A stretch of DNA of 64,000 nucleotides from Ensifer sp. WSM1721 (lineage in GTDB: Bacteria > Pseudomonadota > Alphaproteobacteria > Rhizobiales > Rhizobiaceae): positions 62,001-126,000 of the forward strand of contig NZ_CP165784.1 in the NCBI RefSeq assembly GCF_000513895.2, given 5' to 3'. Positions within the stretch are counted from its first letter, which is position 1, and every line of letters begins with the position of its first letter. Positions 35,867-48,944 of this stretch are shown piece by piece. The translations under genes were made by a program, and so were the position numbers. The notes below the pieces were generated by a model. It saw only the letters and a program-made list of their open reading frames with translations. It searched no databases and had not been told where the DNA came from.

Positions 35867-37171
35867 ATGGACGTGCAAGAAACCACGGCAGCATGCCGGG
35901 ACGCCTTCGCCGAACTGGCGTCGCCAGCGTGCATCCACGACCCGTATCCGTTCATGCGGTGGTTGCGCGAGCACGATCCGGTGCATCGCGCGGCGTCGGG
36001 CCTCTTTCTGTTGAGCCGCCACGCCGACATCTACTGGGCGCTCAAGGCCACGGGCGATGCGTTTCGGGGACCGGCGCCGGGCGAACTGGCGCGCTATTTC
36101 CCGCGTGCGGCGACCAGCCTGTCGCTAAATCTGCTGGCGTCCACGCTAGCAATGAAGGACCCACCGACGCATACGCGTCTGCGCCGGCTGATCTCGCGCG
36201 ATTTCACCATGCGCCAGATCGACAACCTGCGGCCGAGCATCGCGCGCATCATCGCAGCGCGCCTGGACGGTATGGCGCCCGCGCTGGAGCGCGGGGAGGC
36301 GGTGGACCTGCATCGGGAATTCGCGCTGGCCTTGCCCATGTTGGTCTTCGCCGAACTGTTCGGCATGCCCCAGGACGATATGTTCGGGCTCGCCACCGGA
36401 ATCCGCGCCATTCTGGAAGGCCTGAACCCGCACGCCAGCGATCCCCAGCTCGCCGCGGCGGACGCGGCCAGCGCCAGGGTGCAGGCCTACTTCAGCGACC
36501 TCATGCAGCGCAAGCGCACCGCTCCTCGCCACGACATCGTGTCGATGCTGGTCGGCGCGCACCACGACGATGCAGACACGCTGTCGGATGCGGAGTTGAT
36601 CAGCATGCTGTGGGGCATGCTGCTGGGCGGCTTCGCCACCACTGCTGCGACCATCGACCATGCGGTGCTGGCGATGCTGGCGTATCCCGAACAGCGGCAC
36701 TGGCTGCAGGGAGACGCCGTGGCGGTGGAGGCATTCGTCGAAGAAGTCCTGCGCTGTGACGCGCCCGTCATGTTCAGCTCCATTCCGCGTATCGCCCAGC
36801 GCGACATCGAACTGGGCGGCGTGGTGATCCCGAAGAACGCGGACGTGCGCGTGCTGATCGCAGCCGGCAATCGCGACCCGGACGCCTTCGCCGATCCCGA
36901 CCGCTTCGATCCCGCGCGGTTCTACGGCACCAGTCCTGGCATGTCGACCGACGGGAAGATCATGCTGAGCTTCGGCCACGGCATCCACTTCTGCCTCGGT
37001 GCGCAACTGGCCCGGGTGCAGTTGGCCGAGAGCCTGCCGCGGATCCAGGCGCGCTTCCCCACGCTGGCGTTAGCCGAGCAGCCGACCCGGGAGCCCTCCG
37101 CGTTCCTTAGGACGTTCCGCGCGCTGCCGGTGCGGCTGCATGCGCAGGGGGGGCTGAGATGCGCGTCGTGA
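35867..37171 (+). CDS. cyp114: cytochrome P450 CYP114 (ent-kaurenoic acid oxidase)
   Basis: This 434-residue P450 has the I-helix motif [18 protein letters not shown] (about 246-263), ExxR in EEVLR, and haem ligand Cys376 in [18 protein letters not shown]. In characterised bacterial pathways CYP114 turns ent-kaurenoic acid into GA12-aldehyde, including the B-ring contraction, and needs the adjacent ferredoxin for efficient turnover. Its end overlaps the ferredoxin start by 13 bases, consistent with coupled translation of the pair. Sequence and position match rhizobial CYP114; no defects were seen. Confidence 0.93.
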   Translation: MDVQETTAACRDAFAELASPACIHDPYPFMRWLREHDPVHRAASGLFLLSRHADIYWALKATGDAFRGPAPGELARYFPRAATSLSLNLLASTLAMKDPPTHTRLRRLISRDFTMRQIDNLRPSIARIIAARLDGMAPALERGEAVDLHREFALALPMLVFAELFGMPQDDMFGLATGIRAILEGLNPHASDPQLAAADAASARVQAYFSDLMQRKRTAPRHDIVSMLVGAHHDDADTLSDAELISMLWGMLLGGFATTAATIDHAVLAMLAYPEQRHWLQGDAVAVEAFVEEVLRCDAPVMFSSIPRIAQRDIELGGVVIPKNADVRVLIAAGNRDPDAFADPDRFDPARFYGTSPGMSTDGKIMLSFGHGIHFCLGAQLARVQLAESLPRIQARFPTLALAEQPTREPSAFLRTFRALPVRLHAQGGLRCAS

Positions 37172-37467
37172 TCGACCAGGATCTGTGCGGAACCACCGGG
37201 CAGTGCGTGCTGACGCTGCCGGGGACCTTTCGTCAGCGCGAACCGGACGGCGTGGCCGAAGTGTGCGTGGCGAAGGTCCCGCAGGCGCTGCACGCCGCCG
37301 TGCGGCTCGCGGCCAGCCAGTGCCCGGTCGCCGCCATTCAAGTCATCGAAAGCGGCGCTGGCGATGACGAGCGCGCCAGCGCCGACCCTGCGCCTTGTCC
37401 GGCGGAGGCCGAGCGGCATGCCGCGAAAGACAAACGCAATCCAGGAGGACACGATGGGACGGTTTGA
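37159..37467 (+). CDS. [3Fe-4S]-type ferredoxin of the gibberellin operon
   Basis: This 102-residue ferredoxin has cluster ligands Cys10 and Cys16 ([12 protein letters not shown]) and Cys55 ([11 protein letters not shown]), spaced C-x5-C-xn-C-P as in single [3Fe-4S] ferredoxins that serve bacterial P450s. A further Cys36 is present. It provides electrons to the P450s of the operon, CYP114 in particular. The C-terminal 40 residues are an unstructured acidic/basic tail. The gene overlaps CYP114 upstream by 13 bases and the reductase downstream by 14, so the three genes are tightly coupled. Confidence 0.92.
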   Translation: MRVVIDQDLCGTTGQCVLTLPGTFRQREPDGVAEVCVAKVPQALHAAVRLAASQCPVAAIQVIESGAGDDERASADPAPCPAEAERHAAKDKRNPGGHDGTV

Positions 37468-38290
37468 AGGCAAGGTGGCCGTGGTGACCGGCGCCGGCGC
37501 CGGCATCGGCAAAGCATGCGCCCTTGCCATCGCGCGCGAGGGCGGCAGAGTGGTGGTGGCCGACATTGATGGCTCGGCGGCCATTGCCTGCACCGAGCAG
37601 ATCACGGCCGAAGCGGGCCACGCGCTGCCCCTGGCCATGGACATCGCCGATGCGCAGGCGGTGGCAGCACTGTTCGGGACGGCGGAGCGGCACTTCGGTG
37701 GGGTCGACCTGCTGGTGAACAACGCGAGCGCCATGTATCTGACCCCGCGCGACCGCGCGATCCTCGACCTGGACCTGACGGTCTGGGATCAGACCATGGC
37801 GACCAATCTGCGTGGCACGCTGCTTTGCTGTCGGCAGGCCATCCCACAGATGATCGCCCGCGGCGGTGGGGCGATCGTCAACATGTCGTCGTGCCAGGGG
37901 CTCAGCGGTGACACCGGGCAGACGTCCTACGCCGCGTCGAAGGCGGCGATGAACATGCTGTCGGCCTCGCTCGCCACCCAGTACGGTCATGCGCAGATCC
38001 GCTGCAACGCGGTTGCGCCGGGTCTCATCATGACCGAGCGTCTCCTCACCAAGCTGGACGAGTGGATGCAACGGCATCTGCGCCGGCACCAGCTCCTGCC
38101 GCGGGTCGGCCGCCCCGAGGACGTGGCCGCGCTGGTGGCGTTCCTGCTCTCCGACGATGCTGCGTTCATCACCGGCCAGGTCGTGTGCATCGACGGCGGC
38201 ATGCTGGCGCATGTGCCGACGTACGCCGACGGTGGCAACAGCCCCGCCGTGCGGCCTGTCGGCGACACCGCCAAAGCGGAGCGCTGCTGA
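37454..38290 (+). CDS. short-chain dehydrogenase of the gibberellin operon (SDR-GA)
   Basis: This 278-residue classical SDR has the cofactor motif VVTGAGAGIGKACAL (residues about 10-24), the ADP-ribose-binding VVVADIDG, NNAS at about 91, and the catalytic SSCQG...YAASK with Tyr159 and Lys163. The C-terminal VVCIDGGMLAH ends the Rossmann fold. In bacterial gibberellin synthesis this enzyme oxidises GA12-aldehyde to GA12. The ATG at 37454 has AGGAGG 4 bases upstream and lies within the ferredoxin gene. Its stop shares one base with the CYP117 start. Confidence 0.92.
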   Translation: MGRFEGKVAVVTGAGAGIGKACALAIAREGGRVVVADIDGSAAIACTEQITAEAGHALPLAMDIADAQAVAALFGTAERHFGGVDLLVNNASAMYLTPRDRAILDLDLTVWDQTMATNLRGTLLCCRQAIPQMIARGGGAIVNMSSCQGLSGDTGQTSYAASKAAMNMLSASLATQYGHAQIRCNAVAPGLIMTERLLTKLDEWMQRHLRRHQLLPRVGRPEDVAALVAFLLSDDAAFITGQVVCIDGGMLAHVPTYADGGNSPAVRPVGDTAKAERC

Positions 38291-39633
38291 TGGACATGCT
38301 GCTCAACCCGCTGGACCGTCGGCACAGGCTGCGGTACGACATCCCGGTCGTGCCCGGCGCTTTCCCCCTTGTCGGGCATCTTCCCGCCATCGTCTGCGAC
38401 CTGCCGCGCCTGCTGCAGCGCGCGGAGCGGATGCTGGGCAGCCACTTCTGGCTGGATTTCGGCCCTGCCGGACGCCTGATGACCTGCATGGATCCGGATG
38501 CGTTCGCACTGCTCCGGCACAAGGACGTGTCCTCCGCGCTGATCGAGGAGATCGCGCCCGAACTGCTTGGCGGAACGTTGGTCGCCCAGGACGGCGGCCC
38601 GCACCGGCAGGCCCGCGATGCAATAAAGGCGGCGTTTCTGCCCAAGGGGCTTACGCAGGCCGGCATCGGCGACCTGTTCGCGCCCGTCATCGGGGCGCGG
38701 GTGCAGGCGTGGCGCGACCGCGGCGTCGTGACCATCCTGCGCGAAACCGGGGACCTGATGCTCAAGCTCATCTTCAGCCTCATGGGAATCCCCACGCAGG
38801 ACCTGCCGGGATGGCATCGCAAGTACCGACAATTGCTGCAGTTGATCGTCGCGCCCCGGGTCGACCTGCCCGGACTGCCCTTGCGGCGCGGCCGCGCCGC
38901 CCGCGACTGGATCGACGCGCAGTTGCGCCAGTTCGTCCGCGACGCGCGCGTGCATGCCACGCGCACCGGGTTGATCAACGACATGGTGAGCGCCTTCGAT
39001 CGCAGCGACGATGCGCTCTCCGATGACGTCCTGGTCGCCAATATCCGCGCGCTGCTGCTTGCCGGTCACGACACCACCGCCTCGACGATGGCCTGGATGG
39101 TGATCGAGCTGGCGCGGCAGCCTGTGCTGTGGGACGCCCTGGTCGAGGAGGCGCAACGCGTGGGCGCGGTGCCGACCCAGCACGCGGACCTGGCGCAGTG
39201 TCCGGTCGCCGAGGCGCTGTTCCGCGAGACGCTGCGCATGCATCCGGCGGTCACGCTCCTGCCGCGTCGCGCGCTGCAGGAATTGCAACTCGGCCAACGG
39301 CGCATTCCCGCGGGCACCGATCTGTGCATCCCGCTGCTGCATTTCTCGACCTCGGCGCTGCTGCACGAGGCGCCTGATCAGTTCCGCCTGGCGCGGTGGC
39401 TGCAACGCACGGAGCCAATCCGGCCGGTGGACTTGCTGCAGTTCGGTGCCGGCCCACACGTCTGCATCGGCTACCACCTGGTATGGCTGGAAATGGTGCA
39501 GTTCTGCATCGCCTTGGCGCTGACCATGCACAAGGCCGGGGTGCGGCCGCGATTGCTGAGCGGCGTCGAAAAAGGCCGGCGCTATTATCCGACCGCACAT
39601 CCGTCCATGACAATCCGCATCGGATTCTCATGA
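38290..39633 (+). CDS. cyp117: cytochrome P450 CYP117 (ent-kaurene oxidase)
   Basis: This 447-residue P450 has the I-helix motif LLLAGHDTTASTMAWM (about 257-272), ExxR in RETLR, and haem ligand Cys392 in FGAGPHVCIGYHLVWLE. In characterised bacteria CYP117 catalyses the three-step oxidation of ent-kaurene to ent-kaurenoic acid, the first oxidative step. The N-terminus MDMLLNPLDRRHRLRYDIPV fits the family; an ATG two codons later is an alternative. There is no membrane anchor, unlike the plant enzyme. The start overlaps the preceding stop as TGATG. Confidence 0.93.
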   Translation: MDMLLNPLDRRHRLRYDIPVVPGAFPLVGHLPAIVCDLPRLLQRAERMLGSHFWLDFGPAGRLMTCMDPDAFALLRHKDVSSALIEEIAPELLGGTLVAQDGGPHRQARDAIKAAFLPKGLTQAGIGDLFAPVIGARVQAWRDRGVVTILRETGDLMLKLIFSLMGIPTQDLPGWHRKYRQLLQLIVAPRVDLPGLPLRRGRAARDWIDAQLRQFVRDARVHATRTGLINDMVSAFDRSDDALSDDVLVANIRALLLAGHDTTASTMAWMVIELARQPVLWDALVEEAQRVGAVPTQHADLAQCPVAEALFRETLRMHPAVTLLPRRALQELQLGQRRIPAGTDLCIPLLHFSTSALLHEAPDQFRLARWLQRTEPIRPVDLLQFGAGPHVCIGYHLVWLEMVQFCIALALTMHKAGVRPRLLSGVEKGRRYYPTAHPSMTIRIGFS

Positions 39634-39775
39634 GCTGGCATCGCGCGTGTGGCGAGGCAGCGGCGCCGGCGACGCGCGGCGTTGCTGCACTCGGTGCGAC
39701 GCCGGCAACATCGCCGCGGCTCGCGGCTCGCCGCTCGCCGTGGCCGTCTCCTGTCAGGTACAAGGACATAACAAC

Positions 39776-43275
<3,500 letters not shown>

Positions 43276-43352
43276 ACGCGCGGGAGGCGGCGGCGTGCGC
43301 ACGCTGCCGTCGGTCCAATCCGACGCAACGGCGCCCGATGGATGGAGCGAGC

Positions 43353-43571
43353 ATGAGCGAGACCGCCCTGAGCCGGCGCAAGGACGACCATCTGGACATC
43401 GTGCTGGAACGGCGAACGGCGCCGGCCAGGTCGCCGCCGGCTGGGAGTACATCCGTTTCGAACACTGCGCATTGCCCGAGTTGAACCTGACGCAGATCGA
43501 CCTGTGCGCCTAGCTGCTGGGCAAGACCGTGCGCGCGCCGCTGCTGATCAGCTCCATGACCGGCGGCATGC
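43353..43571 (+). pseudogene. idi: type II isopentenyl-diphosphate isomerase, decayed 5' fragment
   Basis: The fragment begins [20 protein letters not shown], the typical start of FMN-dependent type II IDI. After ERRTAPAR the frame changes by loss of one base near 43430, and homologous protein continues in the next frame ([19 protein letters not shown]). A TAG at 43511-43513 then interrupts it, reading resumes as LLGKTVRAPLLISSMTGG, and at 43572 the 295-bp repeat removes everything beyond. An intact enzyme has about 350 residues, so this is three independent lesions. IPP/DMAPP balance for the pathway must come from the chromosome-encoded pathway. Confidence 0.92.
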
Positions 43572-43867
43572 TGTCGTTTGGCAGCTAATCATGAGAATGC
43601 GGCTGTTTCGCCTTAGTTTGGCAGGTAATTTGAGAATGGAGCTCAATCGAACTGTAACGAGAGATATATTCTATCGCATTGTTTCTATTCGATTTTTGCT
43701 TCTGCTTTCAAAAAAGTTGTGCGGTGGTGCGCCGGGCTGCCTTCTCAAATTAAATGCCAAAATGTCCGGCGTGGGTCTCAAATTAAGTGGCAATTCTCAA
43801 TTTTGATGCACGGCTAATTATTTGAAATTATTGCATCGCGAGTCTTACGATTAAATGCAAAACGACA
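43572..43867. repeat. 296-bp IS-like repeat, copy 2 (right of gibberellin locus)
   Basis: It is almost identical to 32524-32818 and in the same orientation, starting TGTCGTTTGGCAGCTAATCA and ending with one extra A (TGCAAAACGACA). It cuts the idi remnant on its left and a Nudix gene on its right. The different right-hand flanks of the two copies show that the 295-bp unit is a discrete element. Confidence 0.88.
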
Positions 43868-44175
43868 GGGGGATCCCAGGGGTGTATCGAAGCGGGAGAA
43901 CGCTCAGGCGTCGCGGCGGCGCGCGAAGCTTTGGAGGAGGCGGGCGTCCGAGGCACCGTTCGACTGCGGCGATTGGCTCGTTCGTATACAGCAAGGACGA
44001 CAGCGGTGTTTCCTACCATCTCGCCATACACCTGCTTGAAGTGACGGAAACATTGGCAGACTTCCCGGAAAAGAAGACCCGGCGATTGCGATGGGCCCCG
44101 CTTGAAACGGCGGTCAAGGACGTTTCGCATCCGAGGGTCCGCGATCTCTTGCTCTGCTCGATTGGACCCATGTGA
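43868..44175 (+). pseudogene. Nudix hydrolase, 5'-truncated and frameshifted
   Basis: Just after the repeat, one frame reads GCIEAGERSGVAAREALEEAGVRG, the Nudix box (GxE...REALEEAG) that binds metal and pyrophosphate. The protein continues in another frame as IGSFVYSKDDSGVSYHLAIH and ends with KKTRRLRWAPLETAVKDVSH. The N-terminal half was lost at the repeat boundary and the two remaining parts are out of frame. Confidence 0.8.
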
Positions 44176-44558
44176 TCGCAGATCCGTAACGGATCCCTCC
44201 TGATGTCCTCTTGAGGGGCCGGGTCAGAACCGGTCCACACTTGCTGCATCACCGTGACAAAGCGAGCTGCGGCCGGTCCTGAGGATGATGGCATCGACGC
44301 TTTCGCAAGCGGGATCGCGAACGGCGCCTCACCGTCGACCTCTCCTGCGGCTGTCCCGGTCGCCGCCCATGCTCCGTATCGGCGGACGGAAGCATTGGTG
44401 CCTCAGATCGTGGAAAGGCGGGCCAGCAGATCTCGGAGCTGAGCGTTCTTCACCTCCGCAAGCGACCCGCGCACCAAGGAGTTTTTGTCCAAGGTACTTT
44501 GACTGCGGTAGACTGAGGCAGGGCAATCGAGACTGCCTCCCGCAACTTGCATTTACGG
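44176..44558. other. intergenic region without recognised content
   Basis: No reading frame on either strand has convincing protein character. It separates the Nudix remnant and the convergent UPF0262 gene. Confidence 0.4.
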
Positions 44559-45062
44559 TCAACTCTCTTCTGAGCCGAGCGCCAAAGCGGTGTTTCGCAT
44601 GAGCAGGACGTAAATCAGGGTGAACAGCCGACGGGCGGTGTCAAGATCGATCACGACCTTCGGGGCGAGACATTTCTTCAAAAGCTGGGACGCTTCGTCG
44701 TGAATAGCGCGGCGGCCTAGGTCGATGGCTTCGAACCGGGCAGCGCCCGCGCAATGGAAGGCGTCATAGTGCCTATCGCAGATCAGGATGTAATCCTTCA
44801 GGATCCGTCGGAACGGGTTGAGCGACAGATGGTGGCTGATGACAGGCGTTCCGTTCTCGATAGCGATATGGAAGGCCAGCTTTGCGTTGGCCAATGCCAA
44901 GTTGAGACGGTAAGGCCCTCCATAGTGACCGAGGGGGATGAAGCTGTTGTCCTCCAGGAGGTCGTAGATGGCGATTGTGCGCTCGCGTTCGATGTGCGCG
45001 CGGGCGCTCTGTAGAAAGCCATCCAAGGACACATCGCAAAGCTGAAACCGGTTGCCTGCCAT
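44559..45062 (-). CDS. UPF0262 family protein
   Basis: This 167-residue protein matches the alphaproteobacterial UPF0262 family. Recognisable stretches are RTIAIYDLLEDNSFIPLG, GGPYRLNLALANAKLAFHI, LSLNPFRRILKDYILICDRH and LGRRAIHDEASQLL, with the C-terminal DTARRLFTLI. Function is unknown. The family is normally chromosomal and single-copy in Rhizobiales, so this may be a second, diverged copy carried on the accessory region. No obvious operon partner is present. Confidence 0.85.
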   Translation of the reverse strand: MAGNRFQLCDVSLDGFLQSARAHIERERTIAIYDLLEDNSFIPLGHYGGPYRLNLALANAKLAFHIAIENGTPVISHHLSLNPFRRILKDYILICDRHYDAFHCAGAARFEAIDLGRRAIHDEASQLLKKCLAPKVVIDLDTARRLFTLIYVLLMRNTALALGSEES

Positions 45063-45201
45063 CGAGATCCCTCCGTACAGTCCTGGAGCTTCGGCTCATT
45101 GCGGCGCCCATGCCGCTGCCCCACCAGGCCCTCGTGAAAGAGTGACGGCCACCTCGTCGTAGCCCTTGAGGAGGCAGCGAGCCATGTTAGTCGTCCGCAC
45201 G

Positions 45202-46218
45202 TCACGCGGTACCCTGCGCCCAATCCAACACGATGAATGGTTCATCGATGTGACGCGCCATAATGTCTGCGTACAGCCTTTCCGGATTTTCGGGTGTAGT
45301 GCTGCGGATCAGGCCGTCGAGCGGGATCTTGCCTTCAGCCAGCCACTCGAGGGCGCGGGAAAAGCCGTTGAAAATCGAGTGCGGCGCCTTGTTATAGCCT
45401 TCTAGCAGCTCTTCCCATAGGAAGTTGCGGCCGTGCATGGGAAGCTCCCATTCCCAGCCCGAACGCAACGTGACGTGGTTGAAGAACACGGCGTTCAACA
45501 CGTCATGAGCTGTAAGATCGGTATATTTCCGCCAAGGGACGCCAACGAGGACCACTTCGCCCATGCGGCGGACGATGCGGCAGCCTTCCAGCACGGCGCC
45601 CTCGTGACCCGAGCAGTCGACCACGAGCGCGACCTTGCCCTGAAGGTCGGGATCATCAAGCGGCATCGCTGCGCGGGTATCGACAATGCCGCTTTTCACC
45701 AACTGTTCGCGCCGCAAGGGGTCGGGATCGACCACGGTGACGCGGTAGCCGCCGATCCGGAACAGATGGGCGGCGACGAAACCGACGGGGCCAGCCCCCG
45801 TTACGACGACGCGATCGCCAGGCCGCGCCTTTGTAGTCATCAACGTGGTCATCGACACGCCCATTAGCCGTGCTATGACGGCAATCTCGGGCGCCATGCC
45901 TTCCGGCAGGGGAAGCGTGTTTTCGGCCGCGTGCGTCTGGACAGACCGGTGATAGCCCATCGCAAAGCGCCGTTCACCGCGTTTCACGCCGGTCACGTCT
46001 TCGCCGATTTCTTCGACCTCGAATACCGCCGCATAGCCGGGCCTTACCGGGAAGCTGTCGCCGTTGGCCCAGCCGATCTCGGTGCCCTGGCTGATCAACG
46101 TGCACAGCGTTCGGCCTCGGACTTCGCCGCTATGCAACGGCTGATCCTCGTAAGACTGGAGCGTAAAGGTCTGGCGGGCGGGGATGATGATTTCAATTGG
46201 CATGGGCAGGGCTTTCAC
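45202..46218 (-). CDS. zinc-type alcohol dehydrogenase-like oxidoreductase (MDR)
   Basis: This 338-residue medium-chain dehydrogenase has a GroES-like N-terminal domain (about 1-115), an NAD(P) domain with VVVTGAGPVGFVAAHLFRIG (about 137-156), then TVVDPDPLRREQ and VALVVDCSGHEGAV. The canonical catalytic zinc residues of alcohol dehydrogenases are not evident, as in many sugar- or polyol-associated members. Its start overlaps by four bases the tail of a sugar-type ABC ATPase remnant, so it was probably the last gene of a sugar uptake and oxidation operon whose front has been lost. MPIEIIIPAR at 46203 is an alternative start. Confidence 0.82.
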   Translation of the reverse strand: MKALPMPIEIIIPARQTFTLQSYEDQPLHSGEVRGRTLCTLISQGTEIGWANGDSFPVRPGYAAVFEVEEIGEDVTGVKRGERRFAMGYHRSVQTHAAENTLPLPEGMAPEIAVIARLMGVSMTTLMTTKARPGDRVVVTGAGPVGFVAAHLFRIGGYRVTVVDPDPLRREQLVKSGIVDTRAAMPLDDPDLQGKVALVVDCSGHEGAVLEGCRIVRRMGEVVLVGVPWRKYTDLTAHDVLNAVFFNHVTLRSGWEWELPMHGRNFLWEELLEGYNKAPHSIFNGFSRALEWLAEGKIPLDGLIRSTTPENPERLYADIMARHIDEPFIVLDWAQGTA

Positions 46219-46510
46219 GGGAGGAGCGTATTGCCGGTCGCGGCATCGAAGAGATGCAGCGCGGCCGCAATGAAGGTGACATGAACCGATGCATCGTTCG
46301 CCGGTCGGTTTGCCGCGGGGACCTGCGCGATCAGTTCATGCGGGCCGACACGGAGGTCGAGAAGAGCATCGTCGCCGAGATATTCCGTTACCTCGACCGT
46401 GGCCCGCAGCGCGTTGGGAGCATCGGGCATCGTCAACGTGACGTCGGATGGCCGTATCCCGATCAGCAGGGTCTGGCCCTCTGTTGGTACGGGGTAAACT
46501 TGGTGATGCG
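46215..46510 (-). pseudogene. C-terminal (TOBE) remnant of a sugar ABC transporter ATPase
   Basis: The segment encodes EGQTLLIGIRPSDVTLTM and LRATVEVTEYLGDDALLDLR, ending HLFDAATGNTLLP, the MalK/UgpC-type regulatory (TOBE) domain. The nucleotide-binding domain with Walker motifs, about 250 residues, is missing. It overlaps the dehydrogenase start by four bases, preserving the original operon junction. Confidence 0.8.
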
Positions 46511-46849
46511 CCCTTCCCATAGAATGCGATCTGACGAAGATCTCACATGTTGTTTCCGTTCTTTGTTTCATCCATCGCGGCTAACCGCCATCAGTGATGG
46601 TCGGCAGTTGCTGCCGCCACTCCCCAGCGAGGAGATACAAAACTCGTGCCAATTTGTCTGATCGACGTGAAGAAGAAATTTGTTATTGCTTTTCAGCCAA
46701 TTAGCCACAGGAACAAAAGATCGGCTGAACAAGATCGTGTGTCACGGACCCGACAAAGCCGGCAGCCGGCGCGGATCTGGTGCTGGACGATGAATATACG
46801 AAGCTGAGGCGAACGCGGAAATAAAAGTGCCCGCCGTTGGCAGCGAGAT

Positions 46850-47209
46850 TTGCAGATCAGCCGCGACAGCCGTCCGCAATGGATCATGGATGGCAACTAC
46901 AGCGGCACCTTGGACCTGCGGCTTGCTGCTGCTGATACGTTCATCCATTTGGACTTTTCCACGATCGTTTGCGCGTGGCGGGTGGGGTCGTCGAACATTG
47001 ATGGGCTCGGTCAAAAGCGTGGCCATGAGCTTCGCGATGGGTGCCCAGAACGGCTGGACTGGCCGTTCTTGCGTTTCGTGCTGAATTATCGTCAGGACTA
47101 CAGGACGCGCAACATGGAGAGAATGGCGGCCTTCGATGGAGCGGTGCATAGATTTTCGTCACCAGGAACGCTCGATAATTTTCTATCGGCACTCGCGGGA
47201 GGCAGCTAA
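46850..47209 (+). pseudogene. adenylate-kinase-like (FlaR/topology-modulation) protein, 5'-truncated
   Basis: The 119-codon frame reads RPQWIMDGNYSGTLDLRLAA, DTFIHLDFSTIVCAWRV and the late DGCPERLDWPFLRFVLNYR, the pattern of P-loop proteins annotated as DNA topology modulation or adenylate-kinase-like. The N-terminal P-loop is absent, and no proper start exists upstream, so the protein cannot bind nucleotide normally. Confidence 0.7.
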
Positions 47210-47467
47210 CCATCCCTCTGCGACGTTTAGCTCTGACTGAATCGACGTCCGGACAGATAGAGCGTTTTATGCCGAGATCCTTCGCCGAAAACGCATGGCT
47301 TCTTTCTCGTCCCGAAACGTTGGCGTGGCATAATCCGGAAACCGGCATAATGGACACCCGTGTCCGAGAGATGGTCAGCGGTATCCGCGTAATGTTGCTG
47401 CAGACGCAGCCGAAATCAGGACGTTCACTCAGTGGACGCCAACAGAGAATAGCCGCGGCGCAGTTAC

Positions 47468-48410
47468 GTCAAATCACATGAAAACAGTGCGTGCCGTCTC
47501 GATCGAGTTGGGCAACCGGTCGGCTGCACGTCGATGTTCAGATTGAAACCATCCGCGCCCTTGGTATCGATCCAGTGCAGCATGTCTTTGGCAAAGCCCC
47601 CGGGCGTTCCGGTGAAGACGCGATGGCCGCCGGTAATGTTGGAAAATAGAAGCTCGCGGATGTTCCAGCCGTGCAGGCGTGCTTCCTTGAGCATTTCCGC
47701 GCGATGCCAGCGCGAGGCGATCGGCACGAGAGCTACGTTCGCCTCGCTCTCATCGAACGGGATCGGCGCGTCGAGATCTTCGAGCAGCGCTTCATCGACG
47801 GCAAGGTGTCGTGCCAGTCCTCGCGCAAGGCGACGGATCGAGGCGATCGTCGAGATCGCTTGTGGCGTTTGGCTTCCTCTTCTGTCGAGGCGACGATCGA
47901 GAACAGACCGGGCATCACCAGAAGGTGCTCGGGGTTGCGGCCAAAGCTCTTTGCCAGCGTCTTCACCTCGGAATAGAAGGCGCGCGCGCCCTCGATGATC
48001 CGCTGGCCGGTGAAAAGCGCGTCCGCATAGCGGGCGCCGAAGGCGCGGCTGTCGGAGGACTGGCCGGCCTGGAAGATCACCGGCCGCCCCTGCGGCGTCT
48101 CCGGCACGGAAGACGCGCCGCGGGCGGAAAAATGCGTTCCCCCGTAATCGAGTCGGCGGAGCCGCGACGGGTCGAGGTAGACGGTGGTCTGCGGGTCGGC
48201 GACCAGGGCTTGCTCGGGCAGGCTATCCCAGAATGCCGTGACGATCTGCACGAATTCCTCGGCGCGCTTGTAGCGCTCCGCCTGATCCCATCCCTTCTCG
48301 ACGCCATAGGCATCGAGAGCGGGTGGGTTCTGGGAGGTGATGATGTTCCAGGCGGCGCGGCCGCGGCTGACATGATCGATGGAGGCGATCTGCCGGGCAA
48401 TGGTGTGCCG
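47468..48410 (-). pseudogene. NtaA/SnaA/DszA-type flavin monooxygenase, truncated and frameshifted
   Basis: From 48410 the minus strand encodes IASIDHVSRGRAAWNIITSQ and QIVTAFWDSLPEQALVADPQ, then PVIFQAGQSSDSRAFGARYA and PGLFSIVASTEEEAKR. A frame change near 47870 leads to DEALLEDLDAPIPFDESEAN and then ITGGHRVFTGTPGGFAKDML. This is the bacterial-luciferase-like fold of class C two-component monooxygenases. The N-terminal approximately 100 residues are missing and the C-terminus is lost, so the gene is dead. Confidence 0.82.
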
Positions 48411-48740
48411 GAGGGGACGCAGTCGGCAGCTCGTGCGAAAGAGGCTGAGCGCTATGATCAGTTCATGGTGATGCTTGGGCGGCGGCTAGCGCAGGGCAGA
48501 AATTTGCAGAGCGAACCTCGAGGCCATCTAGGCTAAGGCGCAGGTCCACCGCTCGCCAAGGCTTTTCACAAGCATTCCGCTATCTAGAGACCATGAGCGT
48601 CGCCACGAGTTCGGCAAAAGCTGACCACACCGCTTTGAAATAAGTGAGGTCATCCGAACTGGTTCGTTCGCCAACATCGCCGCGCCTTGCTGCTGGCGTT
48701 TGAAAACGCATCATCCTCCGCATAGTGAATAAAAAATGAT
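48411..48740. other. non-coding stretch before the SDR promoter
   Basis: A plus-strand frame ending at 48536 (KEAERYDQFMVMLGRRLAQG) might be the tail of a lost gene but has no start and was not identified. Nothing else is supported. Confidence 0.35.
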
Positions 48741-48741
48741 A

Positions 48742-48769
48742 TTGACTTCCATAATGTGGGTATTATAGT
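48742..48769 (+). promoter_or_regulatory. promoter with operator motif upstream of the SDR gene
   Basis: TTGACT and TATAGT are spaced by 16 bp and overlap CCATAATGTGGG. The whole follows the pattern TTGACATCCATAATRTGGGA found also at 54149-54199 and 62984-63003. The operator lies between the -35 and -10 boxes, so binding should repress. Confidence 0.75.
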
Positions 48770-48944
48770 TCGATGCCAGGGAGAGGAGTGTGAACTTCGC
48801 CAGCCGGAACGGCAGCCGCGATGGGGCCGAGACAGCACAATAGGGCCGGGAGAATCTCTGTGACAATTCGGGCGCAGGAAGCAGGCAGTTTCAAATCGCG
48901 CTCCCCTGCATGAGCGTAAATATTTCGTCAACTTGGAGAACATC

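Noticed and set aside
34852..39600. Long minus-strand frames opposite the three P450 genes and the SDR gene
   Set aside because: They mirror the plus-strand genes, are rich in His, Arg and Gln, and have no domain; the sense strand carries all diagnostic motifs.
43828..44130. 100-codon minus-strand frame ending in the 295-bp repeat
   Set aside because: It is antisense to the Nudix remnant and its end (LHLIVRLAMQ) is just repeat sequence, the same as at 32780.
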